From positions 56,687 to 120,686 of the forward strand of contig DAOTUD010000127.1 in NCBI GenBank assembly GCA_034437275.1: a DNA stretch of 64,000 bases, given 5' to 3'. The notes under the pieces are model-generated. The model saw only the letters and a list, made by a program, of their open reading frames with translations. It was not told where the DNA came from and did no database searches. Made by a program: the position numbers and the translations under genes. Shown in pieces: positions 37,472 through 46,695 of the stretch. Origin of the DNA: TC-15 sp034437275. Lineage in GTDB: Bacteria; Chloroflexota; Anaerolineae; Aggregatilineales; Aggregatilineaceae. The number at the start of each line of letters is the position of its first letter. Positions within the stretch are counted from its first letter, which is position 1.

Positions 37472-38227
37472 CTCACAGAGACGTTACAAGCTGCCGTCAA
37501 CCTGCTGCGTCAGGCGCAATACGTTGTCGCCTTAACCGGCGCAGGCATCAGCACCGGCTCCGGCATTCCCGATTTCCGCAGTCCCCACTCAGGCCTGTGG
37601 GAACATCACAACCCTGCCGAAGTTGCCAGTCTGTATGGGTTCCGGCATCATCCCGAAAAATTTTACGATTGGATTCGCCCGTTGGCGCATACCATCCTCG
37701 CCGCCCAGCCCAACGCGGCGCATCGGGCCTTGGTTCGTATGGAAGCTAACCACACCCTCCAGAGTATTATCACGCAAAACATCGACATGCTGCACGTACA
37801 TGCCGGGTCCCAACACGTATACGAACTACATGGTCACCTGCGCGAAGTAACCTGTATTCACTGTTTCCAGTCCTATCCGGCCCGCGATGTTTTCGTGCGT
37901 TTTCTGGCCACAAACGAACTGCCACGCTGCCCCGAATGCGGGCACGCGCTCAAACCGAATGTAATCCTGTTCGGCGAGCAGCTTCCCGCCAAAGCCCTGA
38001 TCGCCGCCCGCCGCGAAGCGCGGCAGTGTGACCTGATGCTGGTCGTCGGCTCGTCCCTGCAAGTCTATCCCGCTGCCGAGCTGCCCATGCTGGCCCGGCA
38101 AACCGGCGCGGAACTGATTTTTGTCAACCTGGCCCCCACCCCGGCGGATATCCATGCTCAAATCGTCATTCACGACGACGCCGTTAATGTGCTCCCACAA
38201 CTAGCTGCTGCCCTGGAGGAAGAATAA
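37469..38227 (+). CDS. Sir2-family NAD-dependent deacylase
   Basis: A 252-residue sirtuin that removes acyl groups from lysines using NAD. 'LTGAGISTGSGIPDFRS' near residues 22-38 is the NAD motif, 'TQNIDMLHVHAG' near 100-111 the catalytic loop, 'LHGHLREVTC' supplies the active His, and CxxC pairs near 130 and 156 bind zinc. 'VGSSLQVYPA' completes the fold. The third ATG of a cluster, 37469, is chosen because of the -10 box spacing; 37451 and 37454 are possible. Its stop overlaps the start of the histidine kinase gene (TAATG). Confidence 0.92.
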   Translation: MLTETLQAAVNLLRQAQYVVALTGAGISTGSGIPDFRSPHSGLWEHHNPAEVASLYGFRHHPEKFYDWIRPLAHTILAAQPNAAHRALVRMEANHTLQSIITQNIDMLHVHAGSQHVYELHGHLREVTCIHCFQSYPARDVFVRFLATNELPRCPECGHALKPNVILFGEQLPAKALIAARREARQCDLMLVVGSSLQVYPAAELPMLARQTGAELIFVNLAPTPADIHAQIVIHDDAVNVLPQLAAALEEE

Positions 38228-39513
38228 TGTCCTCAGAAGAAAAAACCATTTCCCTGAAAAGTTACCAACAACTCATGGCCCGCTATGAGCGGTTGCTCAG
38301 CATCAGCCGTGAACTGAACTCAACCCTGGATCTCGGCACCTTGCTCAACCGAATCACGACGGCAGTCACCGAACTCACCAACACCGAAGAAGCATCCATT
38401 CTGCTCATCGATCCGGCCACGGGCGAACTACGCTTCGAAGCGGCTTCTAACATGACCAGCGGCATGATGGCCGCCATCCCGGTCCCGATGGAAGGCAGCC
38501 TGGGAGGCTGGGTCGCCACACATGGCGAACCGCTCCTTGTGGAAGATGCCCGCAGTGACTCGCGCTGGTTTGGCAACGTCGACAAAACCATCCAGTTCGA
38601 AACGCGCAATCTGCTGGCCGTGCCCATGAAAACACAAAACCAGGTGATCGGGGTGGTCGAGGCCGTGAACAAACGCGGCGATGTGCCCTGGACCCAGGAC
38701 GATGTCAACACCCTGTCGGCGCTGGCCAACCAGGCCGCCATCGCGGTGCAGAACACGCGCCTGTTCCAGCAAAGTGATTTCATCGCCGAAATGGTCCACG
38801 AACTGCGCACCCCGCTGGCAGCGCTCAAAGCCAGCACGACCCTGCTGATGCGCCCTAACTTCCCGGAAGATCGCCGGCAGGATATTGTGCTCACCATGAA
38901 GGAGGAGACCGAACGACTCTCCAAAATGACGACATCCTTCCTGGACCTGGCACGCCTGGAGTCGGGTCGGACGCGCCTGGAGATCGAAACCTTCAATATC
39001 CACCAGTTGCTACATGAATGCGTCGAGATTGTGCAGCCCCAGGCCGCCGAACGTGATATCGAGATCGAGGTGCACGGGCCTGTGTTTCGAGCTGAGGCCG
39101 ACCACGACAAAACCAAGCAAGTACTGCTCAACCTGCTGACCAACGCCATCAAGTACAATCGTGAAGGCGGCGCCATCTATTGCACCATCAACCCGTGTGA
39201 CGGCTCCGAAGCCTGTCCGCCGGAACACATGCTGATCGGGGTACGGGATACCGGGCACGGCATCGACAAAGAAGACCAGCAGCGTGTCTTCGAAAAATTC
39301 TTCCGCATCGCAGACACCAGCGGCTACACTACCGGCACCGGGCTGGGGCTGGCGATTGCCTTCCGCATTGTGGAAGCACACGGCTGCCGGATGGGGCTGG
39401 AGAGCGAGCTGGGCGAGGGAACCACCTTCTACTTCACACTGCCCCGCATCGAAGATCACGAAAACGACGAGCACGCGCTGCCCGGCAGCATGGAACTGAC
39501 GCCTCAGGACTAA
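38227..39513 (+). CDS. GAF sensor histidine kinase
   Basis: A 428-residue soluble histidine kinase. An N-terminal GAF domain (about 25-175, with 'ASILLIDPATGEL' and 'NLLAVPMKTQNQVIGVVEAVNK') precedes HisKA 'MVHELRTPLAAL' (His 191) and HATPase_c with 'NLLTNAIKYN', 'DTGHGI' and 'GTGLGLAIAF'. GGAGG within the end of the Sir2 gene serves as its ribosome site, and its ATG shares the last base of that stop, so the two proteins are translationally coupled. Its stop overlaps the stop of the dehydrogenase gene on the other strand. Confidence 0.92.
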   Translation: MSSEEKTISLKSYQQLMARYERLLSISRELNSTLDLGTLLNRITTAVTELTNTEEASILLIDPATGELRFEAASNMTSGMMAAIPVPMEGSLGGWVATHGEPLLVEDARSDSRWFGNVDKTIQFETRNLLAVPMKTQNQVIGVVEAVNKRGDVPWTQDDVNTLSALANQAAIAVQNTRLFQQSDFIAEMVHELRTPLAALKASTTLLMRPNFPEDRRQDIVLTMKEETERLSKMTTSFLDLARLESGRTRLEIETFNIHQLLHECVEIVQPQAAERDIEIEVHGPVFRAEADHDKTKQVLLNLLTNAIKYNREGGAIYCTINPCDGSEACPPEHMLIGVRDTGHGIDKEDQQRVFEKFFRIADTSGYTTGTGLGLAIAFRIVEAHGCRMGLESELGEGTTFYFTLPRIEDHENDEHALPGSMELTPQD

Positions 39514-40454
39514 GGTTCCAGCAGCACCTTGAGGACGCCGGGCTGCGCCGCGTAGTTCAGGGCGTTGTCAGCCTCGCGCAGCGGATAACACGCATCGATC
39601 AGGGGACGCGGATCGACTAATCCCTGCTCCAGCAAACGCAGCGCCGCGTCGAACGGCCCGCACCGGCTGCCTACCACGCGAATCTCGTTCACCGCGATGC
39701 GCGCCAGGTCGGCCTGGGGCAGCCCGGCATACGTGCTCTTGAGCACGATTGTGCCGCGCGGACGAACCAGGCCCAACGCAGCGGCGAACCCATCGGCGTT
39801 CCCGGTACAGTCCACCACGGCATCGGCCTGTTGGTCGGCCAGTTCCTCGCGGCGCACCGCTGCGATACCCCACTCTGCCAGCAGTGCCGCCTGCCGGTCC
39901 CGCCGCACGATCACCGCCAGGTCCACTCCCGTCAAACGCAGGACTTGCGCCACCAGCATCCCCAGCTTCCCGGCCCCGATCACAATCACGCGGTCATGGG
40001 GGCGCAGGTGCTCCATCTCGAGCACCTGGCCGGCCGCGGCCAGCGGTTCGGTAAACACCGCGACCTCGTCCGGCACCGAGTCCGGTACTACATGCACGTT
40101 TTCTTCCGGCAGGATAAAATACTCCGCAAATGCCCCACCATAATCCTGGATGCCCAGCACCCGGCGCTGGCGGCAGTGGGTTGGCATCCCCCGGCGGCAC
40201 ATATCGCACGTACCACACGCGATGTTGATCTCGCCGACCAAACGCTTTTGGTACAAACCCGTCGGGCCTTCGATCACCTTGCCGACAAATTCATGCCCCA
40301 GCGTGCCCGAAAACCCTTTGTAACCCTGCATCAATTCCAGGTCGGTGTTACAGATTCCGGCCAACCGTAATTTGACCAATACCTCACCGTCCGCGGACGC
40401 AGGCCGTTCGCGCCGCGCGATCCGCAGTTTGCCATCAAATACCACACTTTTCAC
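39510..40454 (-). CDS. zinc-type alcohol dehydrogenase (MDR family)
   Basis: A 314-residue medium-chain dehydrogenase. 'LAGICNTDLELMQGY' near residues 30-44 holds the catalytic zinc Cys, 'GTLGHEFVG' near 51 the His-Glu pair, the cysteines between 'INIACGTCDMCRRG' and 'HCRQ' the structural zinc, and 'IVIGAGKLGMLVAQVL' near 158 the NAD(P) fold. This resembles sorbitol/threonine-dehydrogenase-like enzymes; substrate unknown. GTG 40454 is selected because AGAGGGGG lies about 6 bases upstream. Confidence 0.9.
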   Translation of the reverse strand: MKSVVFDGKLRIARRERPASADGEVLVKLRLAGICNTDLELMQGYKGFSGTLGHEFVGKVIEGPTGLYQKRLVGEINIACGTCDMCRRGMPTHCRQRRVLGIQDYGGAFAEYFILPEENVHVVPDSVPDEVAVFTEPLAAAGQVLEMEHLRPHDRVIVIGAGKLGMLVAQVLRLTGVDLAVIVRRDRQAALLAEWGIAAVRREELADQQADAVVDCTGNADGFAAALGLVRPRGTIVLKSTYAGLPQADLARIAVNEIRVVGSRCGPFDAALRLLEQGLVDPRPLIDACYPLREADNALNYAAQPGVLKVLLEP

Positions 40455-40480
40455 GTTATCCCCCTCTGTTTTGTTCTGAC

Positions 40481-40509
40481 TTGCCAATTGCGCGGCATGT
40501 CTCTATAAT
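40481..40509 (+). promoter_or_regulatory. sigma-70 promoter of the small lipoprotein gene
   Basis: TTGCCA, 17-base spacer, perfect TATAAT, 29 bases before the start codon. Confidence 0.8.
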
Positions 40510-40538
40510 TCGGCGCTTGAGCAAAGGAGTCATTACCT

Positions 40539-40883
40539 ATGAAGATTCGCTGGATAACTTTGTTGATCGTGGTTCTACCTGCCCTCTTAATCGCTTGCCA
40601 GGGCGATACCTCGATCAAGTTTACCAACAAGGCCGCGTGCGGCCCAGCCCAGATCACCCTCACCAACACCACATCCGGGGCGGTCCAGGAAAGAACATTG
40701 GCCGAGGACGAAAGCTGGACGGTGAAGGTCAGTGCCGATGTCGACTATCGCTACCAGATCGATTACCCGGAGCCACCCCAGGACGTAAGCTGTGACAGCC
40801 GCGAGGGGACCATCACCGTCGAGGACGAAGGGAAGACCGTCAACGTCGACCTGGCCAGCGCCACCCCCACCCCGATCCCGTAA
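40539..40883 (+). CDS. small lipoprotein of unknown function
   Basis: A 114-residue lipoprotein with a signal sequence ending in 'LLIAC' (Cys 20). The mature part has two further cysteines (near 33 and 87) that could form a disulfide, a predicted beta-sandwich of about 85 residues and a short Thr-Pro tail. It is not recognised. It has its own strong promoter, AAAGGAG and terminator, so it is a single-gene transcript. Confidence 0.8.
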   Translation: MKIRWITLLIVVLPALLIACQGDTSIKFTNKAACGPAQITLTNTTSGAVQERTLAEDESWTVKVSADVDYRYQIDYPEPPQDVSCDSREGTITVEDEGKTVNVDLASATPTPIP

Positions 40884-40915
40884 CCGCAGCAGCGCCGGCA
40901 GTCAATACCAACCAA

Positions 40916-40946
40916 AACACCCCGCAGCACATCACGGGGTGTTTCT
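40916..40946 (+). terminator. terminator of the lipoprotein gene
   Basis: AACACCCCG / CGGGGTGTT with a loop of about 10 bases followed by TTCTTG. Confidence 0.8.
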
Positions 40947-40969
40947 TGCTTTTTGGGGCTGGCTGCCGC

Positions 40970-42028
40970 CTACTGCCAGCCCCGCCAGATAAACTGCTGG
41001 AGGGGCAGCGCGCGGCTCGTCGGGTAAAACAGCCCGTCATTCCCCAGGCGCACCACCGCCACCTGCCACGCAAACGTATGCGCCTGGCCATCATCCGGCA
41101 GGTAGTCCGCCGGAATATCGAGCGATAGCTGGCGGGTCGCCTCGGCGAACTCAGCGCCGGTCGTTTCATCGCGCAGCGTCACCAGATAGTATTCACTCGC
41201 CGCCAATTCACCGGCGGTCGTCCAGGCCAGACGCACCGGCCCAGCCACACTCGCCCCCGCCGGCGGGTAGACGATGCGCGGCGCGCGGTGCGTCGGGGTC
41301 ACGGTCGGCGTCTCGCTGCCGGTAAACGTCGGCGTCACAGTTGGCGTGGGCGGCGGCGCGGGCACGTTGATCACTTTGCCCGGCACCATCAGCGGCGGCC
41401 TGGGGCAGCAGCAGTTCGCCGACTGCCACGTACAGCCGGTGCAGTCCAGCCCATCCGGCAGCGGGTTGATCTCGCACAACTGGCGCAGGGACGAGTCGAA
41501 CTGGATCGCGATGCTGCTGAGCGTGTCGTCGGACTGAATCTCGTATGACTGGACGGAAAATGCAGGCCCAGCCTCCAACGTGACCATCGGCGGCGCGCTG
41601 GTCGCGACGGCGGTTTGCGTCAGGTCCAACCCAACCGGCGTGATCGTCGGCGTCGGGCGCGGGATTTGCAGCGTCACTCCCTCGCCCAATGTCGCACAGT
41701 TGATCCCGTTCATTTGCTCGATCACGGCCACAACGGGCGGATCGCGGTGCCCGTACTGCCACGCAATGCCGACACAGCTTTCCCCAGCCTGGACCACATG
41801 CTCGTAGGGACCGGGGGTAGGCGTCGCGGTCGGGGTGCCGGTCGGCGGGGCCGGTGTTGCCGTGCCCGTCGGGGTGATCGTGGGCGGCAGTGTCGGGGTC
41901 GCACCATTCTGCCGCAGGGAGCGATATTCGTCAGCGCGGGTCCCCTGCCCTGCGGCGTTGCGATACGCCAGGCCCAGCACGGCCACCGTACTCATCAGGA
42001 TCATCACCAGCCAAAAACCTCGCCTCAT
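40970..42028 (-). CDS. secreted/anchored double-LysM protein with Ig-like tail
   Basis: A 352-residue surface protein. An N-terminal hydrophobic segment (about 5-22), a Thr-Pro stalk (about 44-72), LysM-like domain 1 ('HVVQAGESCVGIAWQYGHRD', about 76-125), LysM-like domain 2 (about 160-225, with an inserted Cys cluster including 'CTGC' and 'CCC'), a second Thr-Pro linker and a C-terminal beta-sandwich (about 245-352). LysM domains bind N-acetylated glycans such as peptidoglycan. The protein directly downstream of the next gene in transcription order has the same layout, so they are paralogues. It lies 41 bases after that gene. Confidence 0.82.
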   Translation of the reverse strand: MRRGFWLVMILMSTVAVLGLAYRNAAGQGTRADEYRSLRQNGATPTLPPTITPTGTATPAPPTGTPTATPTPGPYEHVVQAGESCVGIAWQYGHRDPPVVAVIEQMNGINCATLGEGVTLQIPRPTPTITPVGLDLTQTAVATSAPPMVTLEAGPAFSVQSYEIQSDDTLSSIAIQFDSSLRQLCEINPLPDGLDCTGCTWQSANCCCPRPPLMVPGKVINVPAPPPTPTVTPTFTGSETPTVTPTHRAPRIVYPPAGASVAGPVRLAWTTAGELAASEYYLVTLRDETTGAEFAEATRQLSLDIPADYLPDDGQAHTFAWQVAVVRLGNDGLFYPTSRALPLQQFIWRGWQ

Positions 42029-42069
42029 CTCGCTTATCCTTTCCCAAGTTCCAACACAACGCCCTCCAA

Positions 42070-43536
42070 CTAACGGCTGTCCCAGGTAAACTGTCGTGCC
42101 TCTGTAACATAATCTTCGGTCAGGATGTTGAACTCGTCGTCAATCGTCACCACCGAAATCGTCCACTCGAATGTGTGGCGCTCGCGGTCGGTCGGCTGCC
42201 AGCCTCCCGGCAGCACGTACATCGTATCCGGCACCAGCGCAGTATATTCGTCGCCGGTATCCAGATCACGCACCCGCGCCAGATAACGCTCGTCCTCTGC
42301 CAGCGTCCCGGTCCCGCCCCACCGCAGCGTCACTTGCTCGTCGCTGTAGAAATGCGTGCCTTCCTTCGGCTTGACCAGATAGGGCGCGTTGAAGGTCGCC
42401 GTTGCGGTCGGCGTTGGCGTCAGCGTCCCAACCGGGGACGGCGTTGGCGTCGTTGTCGGCAGCGACACCGGCACGCGCAGGCGCATATCTTCAAACAGCA
42501 TCACCGAACAGTTCGGCCCGCCGTAGCGTTCGCCAAAGTCACACTGCAAAAACGGCACTTCCGGGTTGATCTGCGACAACAGCTCGACCGACGTGTCGTA
42601 GCGATACGCCACATCAATGATCGTTTCCCCCTGGCTGACCGTATGCCAGGCCTGCCCTGGGCGCAGCGTCGGCTCGATGTTCTGGTACGTCGCCAGTGCG
42701 TTCGGCGTGCCAAACTCGTTGACCGCCGCCACGCCATCAGCAACCGGGGCCGCCGGATTGCCGCTTGCGCCGGTGTCCGGCCCGGACGGGGTTTCAGTTG
42801 GCGGCCCGCCCGGCGTCGGCGTCGGCCAGGGAATTTCGAGCGTTTGCCCGACCTGCAGTTCGGTCGCGCTCTGCATGCCGTTCAGGTCCAGGATCGCGTC
42901 CACCACCGCCCAATCCCGATGGCCGCAGCGCAGCGCGAGGTCAAACACGGTATCGCCCTGGTTGGCTTTTTGCATGCACGGCCCCGGCGTTGGTGTGATG
43001 GTCGGCGTGGGCGGCGCAGGCGTGACGGTCGGGTAGGACATCGTCGCCGAGGGGCTGCGCGGCGGGGTGACGGGTGGCGGGGACGGCGTAGTGGATGCGG
43101 GCGTCTCAAAAAATGAGGCGGCATCATCCGCATCGTCGCTGCCAGCATCCGGGCTTAACGTCGCCACGCTGGCCGGCATCTCACTCGGCGCGCTGACGGT
43201 CACTTCCGCGCGGGTATCACCCTGCCCCTCATCGTCGTCGCCGTCCATCTGGCCCACAATAAAGCCAATACCGCCTCCCAGCAGCAGCGCCAGAAAGACC
43301 ACGCCCATCGCCACCAAGCGCCACATCCACCCCGACAGATCGCCGGCATACAGGTCATCGTCACCGGTGACCGGGTCGTACTGCGCAGCGGAACGCCTGC
43401 CGTCCGGTTCGCCAACCAGCATGTCCGTCGTCGGCTGGCCCGGCAGCACCGTCCCACAGATCGAACAAATCCGAGCTGATGCCGGCTGTACCGCCCCGCA
43501 GATTGGGCATTGTTGGTTTGGTTTCACTCGATTCAT
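42070..43536 (-). CDS. zinc-ribbon, membrane-anchored double-LysM protein
   Basis: A 488-residue protein. A cytoplasmic zinc ribbon (CPIC at 10-13, CSIC at 24-27) precedes one membrane helix (about 71-92), an acidic/Thr-Pro stalk, LysM-like domain 1 (about 190-240), LysM-like domain 2 (about 305-365, again with a Cys-containing insertion), a Thr-Pro linker and a C-terminal beta-sandwich (about 390-488). The last four domains match the downstream 352-residue protein. ATG 43536 has GGAG 8 bases upstream and begins the zinc ribbon; a much longer frame would read through the divergent gene and is rejected. Confidence 0.8.
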   Translation of the reverse strand: MNRVKPNQQCPICGAVQPASARICSICGTVLPGQPTTDMLVGEPDGRRSAAQYDPVTGDDDLYAGDLSGWMWRLVAMGVVFLALLLGGGIGFIVGQMDGDDDEGQGDTRAEVTVSAPSEMPASVATLSPDAGSDDADDAASFFETPASTTPSPPPVTPPRSPSATMSYPTVTPAPPTPTITPTPGPCMQKANQGDTVFDLALRCGHRDWAVVDAILDLNGMQSATELQVGQTLEIPWPTPTPGGPPTETPSGPDTGASGNPAAPVADGVAAVNEFGTPNALATYQNIEPTLRPGQAWHTVSQGETIIDVAYRYDTSVELLSQINPEVPFLQCDFGERYGGPNCSVMLFEDMRLRVPVSLPTTTPTPSPVGTLTPTPTATATFNAPYLVKPKEGTHFYSDEQVTLRWGGTGTLAEDERYLARVRDLDTGDEYTALVPDTMYVLPGGWQPTDRERHTFEWTISVVTIDDEFNILTEDYVTEARQFTWDSR

Positions 43537-43668
43537 AAATCGCTCCAGCAGCGGATTATACCAGGACCACGCCACATGACCAGACAGTATTTGCTGCAAT
43601 CTCCCTTTGTGTGTGGTACCATCTTTGCGATATGTTGTCCTGCAAAACACTGGAAAGGCCCGAATATT

Positions 43669-44772
43669 ATGCGCGTTGTGGTAAATGAAGCCCTCATTTC
43701 GCGTAATCGCACCATCGCACAGATTTTGTTCTTTGTCAGCCTGGCCGGGATGGGGATCGGTTTCTTCTATAGCTGGACCGCCGACACCGCCTCGTCCAGC
43801 CAGATTAGCTGCATCATCCTGCCGATCTTGTTGTTCCTGACGCTGACGTCGGTTCGGTTGGCAAACAACTGGATCCGCGAACCGCGTCCCATCGACGTGC
43901 TGCACGAGGCGCTCAAAGGCCTTGGGAAAAAATACACCATCTTTCATCACCTGCTGCCCGCCCCCCACGTCCTGGTTGGCCCAGAAGGGGTCTTCACCAT
44001 CACCACCATGTGGCACGAAGGCCAGTACAAAGTTGCAGGCAAAAAATGGCACGGGGAGGGTGGCCTGGGCCGCCGGCTCATGGGCTTCATGCGCCAGGAC
44101 TTGCTCGGCAACCCCTTCCAGGACGCCATGTTCCACGCCCAGCAAATGCAACGCCTGATCGACAAAGTCGCGCCGGACTCCGACATCGAAGTCCAACCGC
44201 TGATCGTGTTCATCAACCCCAAAGCCAAAGTCGAGATCGAAGACCCGATCATCCCGGTGCTGTATGCCGACTCTAAGAAGAAACCGTCGCTGCGCCACTA
44301 TCTGCGCACGCAGGAAGCTGATCCCCGCAACACCCTGTCCCAGGAACAACTCGACGAGATCGACGGCCTCTACGGGCTGGTCACGCGGCAAGAACTCGCC
44401 GAAGCCGAAGGCTATAACGTGGCCGACGAGGATAAAGACGCGGTCGCCATGATCGAAGACGAGGTGAGCGAAGCGGGCGAAAAAGCCCCGCAGGTCAAGC
44501 CGGGCGAGCAAGGCACGATCTACATCTTCAAGGCCGGGCAGCTCTACCGGATCGGCATCGTCGAAGACTCACTCGATGCCGAACGCGACCGCATCCAGGA
44601 CGAAGCCGGGGAAATCATCGAGGTTATCCACACCTTCAAACCCGACGATCCCGAAGCGACACTCGAAAAGCTGCGCGACAAGTACGCGCGCAAGCGGCAG
44701 AAAAAGATCTGGTTTGGGCTGAGCAAAAAAGACGTCGAGTGGCTGCAAACACTGGAAGGTGACCTGGAGTAA
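43669..44772 (+). CDS. membrane NERD domain protein with GIY-YIG-like (MUG113) tail
   Basis: A 367-residue protein. Two membrane helices lie at about 14-37 and 44-68. Residues 90-195 resemble a NERD (nuclease-related) domain: 'HVLVGPEGVFTI', a Lys-Trp segment and 'GNPFQDAMFHAQQMQRLI'. After an acidic linker, residues 278-365 match the MUG113/T5orf172 branch of the GIY-YIG superfamily: 'GTIYIFKAGQLYRIGIV', an Arg-containing helix, 'VIHTFKPDDPEATLEKL' and 'WFGLSKKDVEWL'. The combination suggests a membrane-tethered nucleic-acid enzyme, but catalytic competence is uncertain. AAAGG precedes ATG. The glycosyltransferase gene follows after 6 bases. Confidence 0.72.
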   Translation: MRVVVNEALISRNRTIAQILFFVSLAGMGIGFFYSWTADTASSSQISCIILPILLFLTLTSVRLANNWIREPRPIDVLHEALKGLGKKYTIFHHLLPAPHVLVGPEGVFTITTMWHEGQYKVAGKKWHGEGGLGRRLMGFMRQDLLGNPFQDAMFHAQQMQRLIDKVAPDSDIEVQPLIVFINPKAKVEIEDPIIPVLYADSKKKPSLRHYLRTQEADPRNTLSQEQLDEIDGLYGLVTRQELAEAEGYNVADEDKDAVAMIEDEVSEAGEKAPQVKPGEQGTIYIFKAGQLYRIGIVEDSLDAERDRIQDEAGEIIEVIHTFKPDDPEATLEKLRDKYARKRQKKIWFGLSKKDVEWLQTLEGDLE

Positions 44773-44778
44773 ATCACG

Positions 44779-46590
44779 ATGCGTTTCTCTCGCTGGCTAA
44801 TCATCTTACTCTTGCTGCTGGCGCTGGCCTTTGCGCTGCGCATCTACCGCCTGGACTCAACTCCTCTGCGTGGGGACGAAGCCTTCGCAGTACGCTATTG
44901 GGCCAGCTCGCCGCTGGACATCATCGACAGCTCGTGGGGCGAATCCGAGCCGCACCCCTTCGGAACATATCTCGCCTTTTGGGGCTGGAAAGCCGCTGCC
45001 GGCGACTCCGAGTTCGCCATGCGCTATCTACCGCTGCTGGGGAACCTGATCGGAGTGGCGGCTATCGCCGCCCTGGGGCGACGCCTGTTTGACGACCCGC
45101 GCATCGGGCTGATCGCCGCCGCATTATGGGCTGTGAATCCCTACCTGATCTGGCACGCCCAGGACGCACGCAATTACGCGCTGTGGGCCGGGCTGAGCGT
45201 GCTGGCGACGTGGCTGTTCATCCGGACGGCAGACACCAATCGCCCTCGCCACTGGGGCTTTTACATCGCCGCGCAGGTCCTCGCGCTGTATGTGTTTTTC
45301 CTGGAAGCAGTCTTATTGCTCATTCAGGGCATTTATCTGCTTGTGTTTCGCCGCAAACGTCCGGTGCTGCTCAACGCCTTGACGGCATGGCTCACACTGG
45401 GCGTGCTGCTGCTGCCCTGGATGGCGCACCTGTGGTGGCTCTCCGGCAGCGATTACAGCGGCGCGGTCCGCGACGCGAGCTTGCCAGAGCTGCTGACCTG
45501 GTTCTTGCCCACGCTCCTGATTGGCGATGATCTGGCTGTCCCCTGGAGCACGCTGCTGCCGCTGGCCTGGATCGCGCTGGTCGGGGTGGGGCTGGCGCTG
45601 GCTGCCCACCGTTCCACACGCCGCATCACGTGGTTGGCAACATGGATCGTGCTGCCCGCTGCCCTGCTGCTCATCGTGGCGACGCAAAAAAGCGTGTTTC
45701 ACCCGCGCTACCTGATCGCCATCACCCCGGCGCTGCTGCTGCTGATGGCGGCGGCGCTGCGCCCGCTGGCCCAGGCGCGTGCCCGGCCCTGGCCCGCTGC
45801 CGTGACGGCGCTGCTGCTGGTTACGCCCCTGCTCGGGGTCAGCACGCTGTATGATTACTATCGCGGCGACGACTCAAAATCCCCCAACTGGCCGGCCCTG
45901 GCGTCATACCTGGAAAACCGGGTGTACGAGCACGATCTGATCGTCAACGTGCTGCCCGATCCGGCGTTTGGCTACTATTTGACCGCCGACATCCCAGAAC
46001 GCGGCCTATCGCCCCATGCCAGCGCGGCGGCCCAGCTTCGCCCGGAACTGAATTTCTACGATGCGATCTGGCTGGTAGGACGCAAGCCCGAAGCAGAGCA
46101 ATTCCTGGCCAATAATCTCCAGCAGATCAGCAGGCACGCCTTTGGCAACTTCATGGTCACCCAGTATCGTCGTCCACAGACCGTCGAACGCGAGGTCGAC
46201 ACCACAGTGGATGTCACCTTTGGCGAGGGCCAGGTGCGCCTGGCGGGCTACACCATCCAGGGGCCGGATACCGCCACCCCAGCCACCGTCGTTATGCTGT
46301 ATTGGCAAGATCTACCGCCAACCAGCAACCCTACCTACAAGGCTTCGGTGCAACTCATCGGCCCGGACCAAACCATGCGGGATCAAGCCCAGGATCACCC
46401 ACCGCAGGCCGGGCGCGATCCGTACAATTTGCTGAAAGCCCCAGCCCCCTCCCTGGCGGCGGGCACATATTCGATCCAGGTCGTCGTCTATCCCGCCGGC
46501 GCACCCGATGCGCCACTCCACGTCTTCGACGCGGACGGCACCGATCTGGGCACGACCTACACCCTGCACACGTTCGCATGGCCGCCCTAA
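44779..46590 (+). CDS. family 39-type membrane glycosyltransferase
   Basis: A 603-residue GT-C-type protein with about ten helices. The acidic loop 'PLRGDEAFAVRY' near residues 29-40 follows helix 1, and 'NPYLIWHAQDARNYAL' near 120-135 matches the second conserved loop of PMT_2/DUF2723-like enzymes. The last 200 residues are a soluble, beta-rich extracytoplasmic domain. It should use a polyprenyl-linked sugar; donor and acceptor are unknown. It is probably co-transcribed with the NERD gene, 6 bases upstream, whose end supplies GGAG. Confidence 0.82.
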   Translation: MRFSRWLIILLLLLALAFALRIYRLDSTPLRGDEAFAVRYWASSPLDIIDSSWGESEPHPFGTYLAFWGWKAAAGDSEFAMRYLPLLGNLIGVAAIAALGRRLFDDPRIGLIAAALWAVNPYLIWHAQDARNYALWAGLSVLATWLFIRTADTNRPRHWGFYIAAQVLALYVFFLEAVLLLIQGIYLLVFRRKRPVLLNALTAWLTLGVLLLPWMAHLWWLSGSDYSGAVRDASLPELLTWFLPTLLIGDDLAVPWSTLLPLAWIALVGVGLALAAHRSTRRITWLATWIVLPAALLLIVATQKSVFHPRYLIAITPALLLLMAAALRPLAQARARPWPAAVTALLLVTPLLGVSTLYDYYRGDDSKSPNWPALASYLENRVYEHDLIVNVLPDPAFGYYLTADIPERGLSPHASAAAQLRPELNFYDAIWLVGRKPEAEQFLANNLQQISRHAFGNFMVTQYRRPQTVEREVDTTVDVTFGEGQVRLAGYTIQGPDTATPATVVMLYWQDLPPTSNPTYKASVQLIGPDQTMRDQAQDHPPQAGRDPYNLLKAPAPSLAAGTYSIQVVVYPAGAPDAPLHVFDADGTDLGTTYTLHTFAWPP

Positions 46591-46627
46591 AAAACCCGCG
46601 CGACGTCCACGCCCGGGCCTCAACGTC

Positions 46628-46662
46628 AAAAGGGCATCATGATAGCCACGATGCCCCTTCTG
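46628..46662. terminator. bidirectional terminator between glycosyltransferase and SPFH genes
   Basis: AGGGCATC / GATGCCCCT hairpin with an 11-base loop; TTCTG on the plus strand and TTTTG on the minus strand follow. Confidence 0.7.
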
Positions 46663-46695
46663 TTTGAATGCAGCCTTACAACTACCGCCGCTGCT

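Noticed and set aside
39507..39516. Overlapping stop codons of the histidine kinase and dehydrogenase genes as a regulatory feature
   Set aside because: The four bases CTAA give a stop on both strands; such convergent overlaps are common in compact genomes and nothing else marks the site.
43537..44511. Upstream extension of the zinc-ribbon LysM gene on the minus strand
   Set aside because: The extension is antisense to the NERD gene and lacks motifs; the zinc ribbon begins at the ATG at 43536, which has its own ribosome site.
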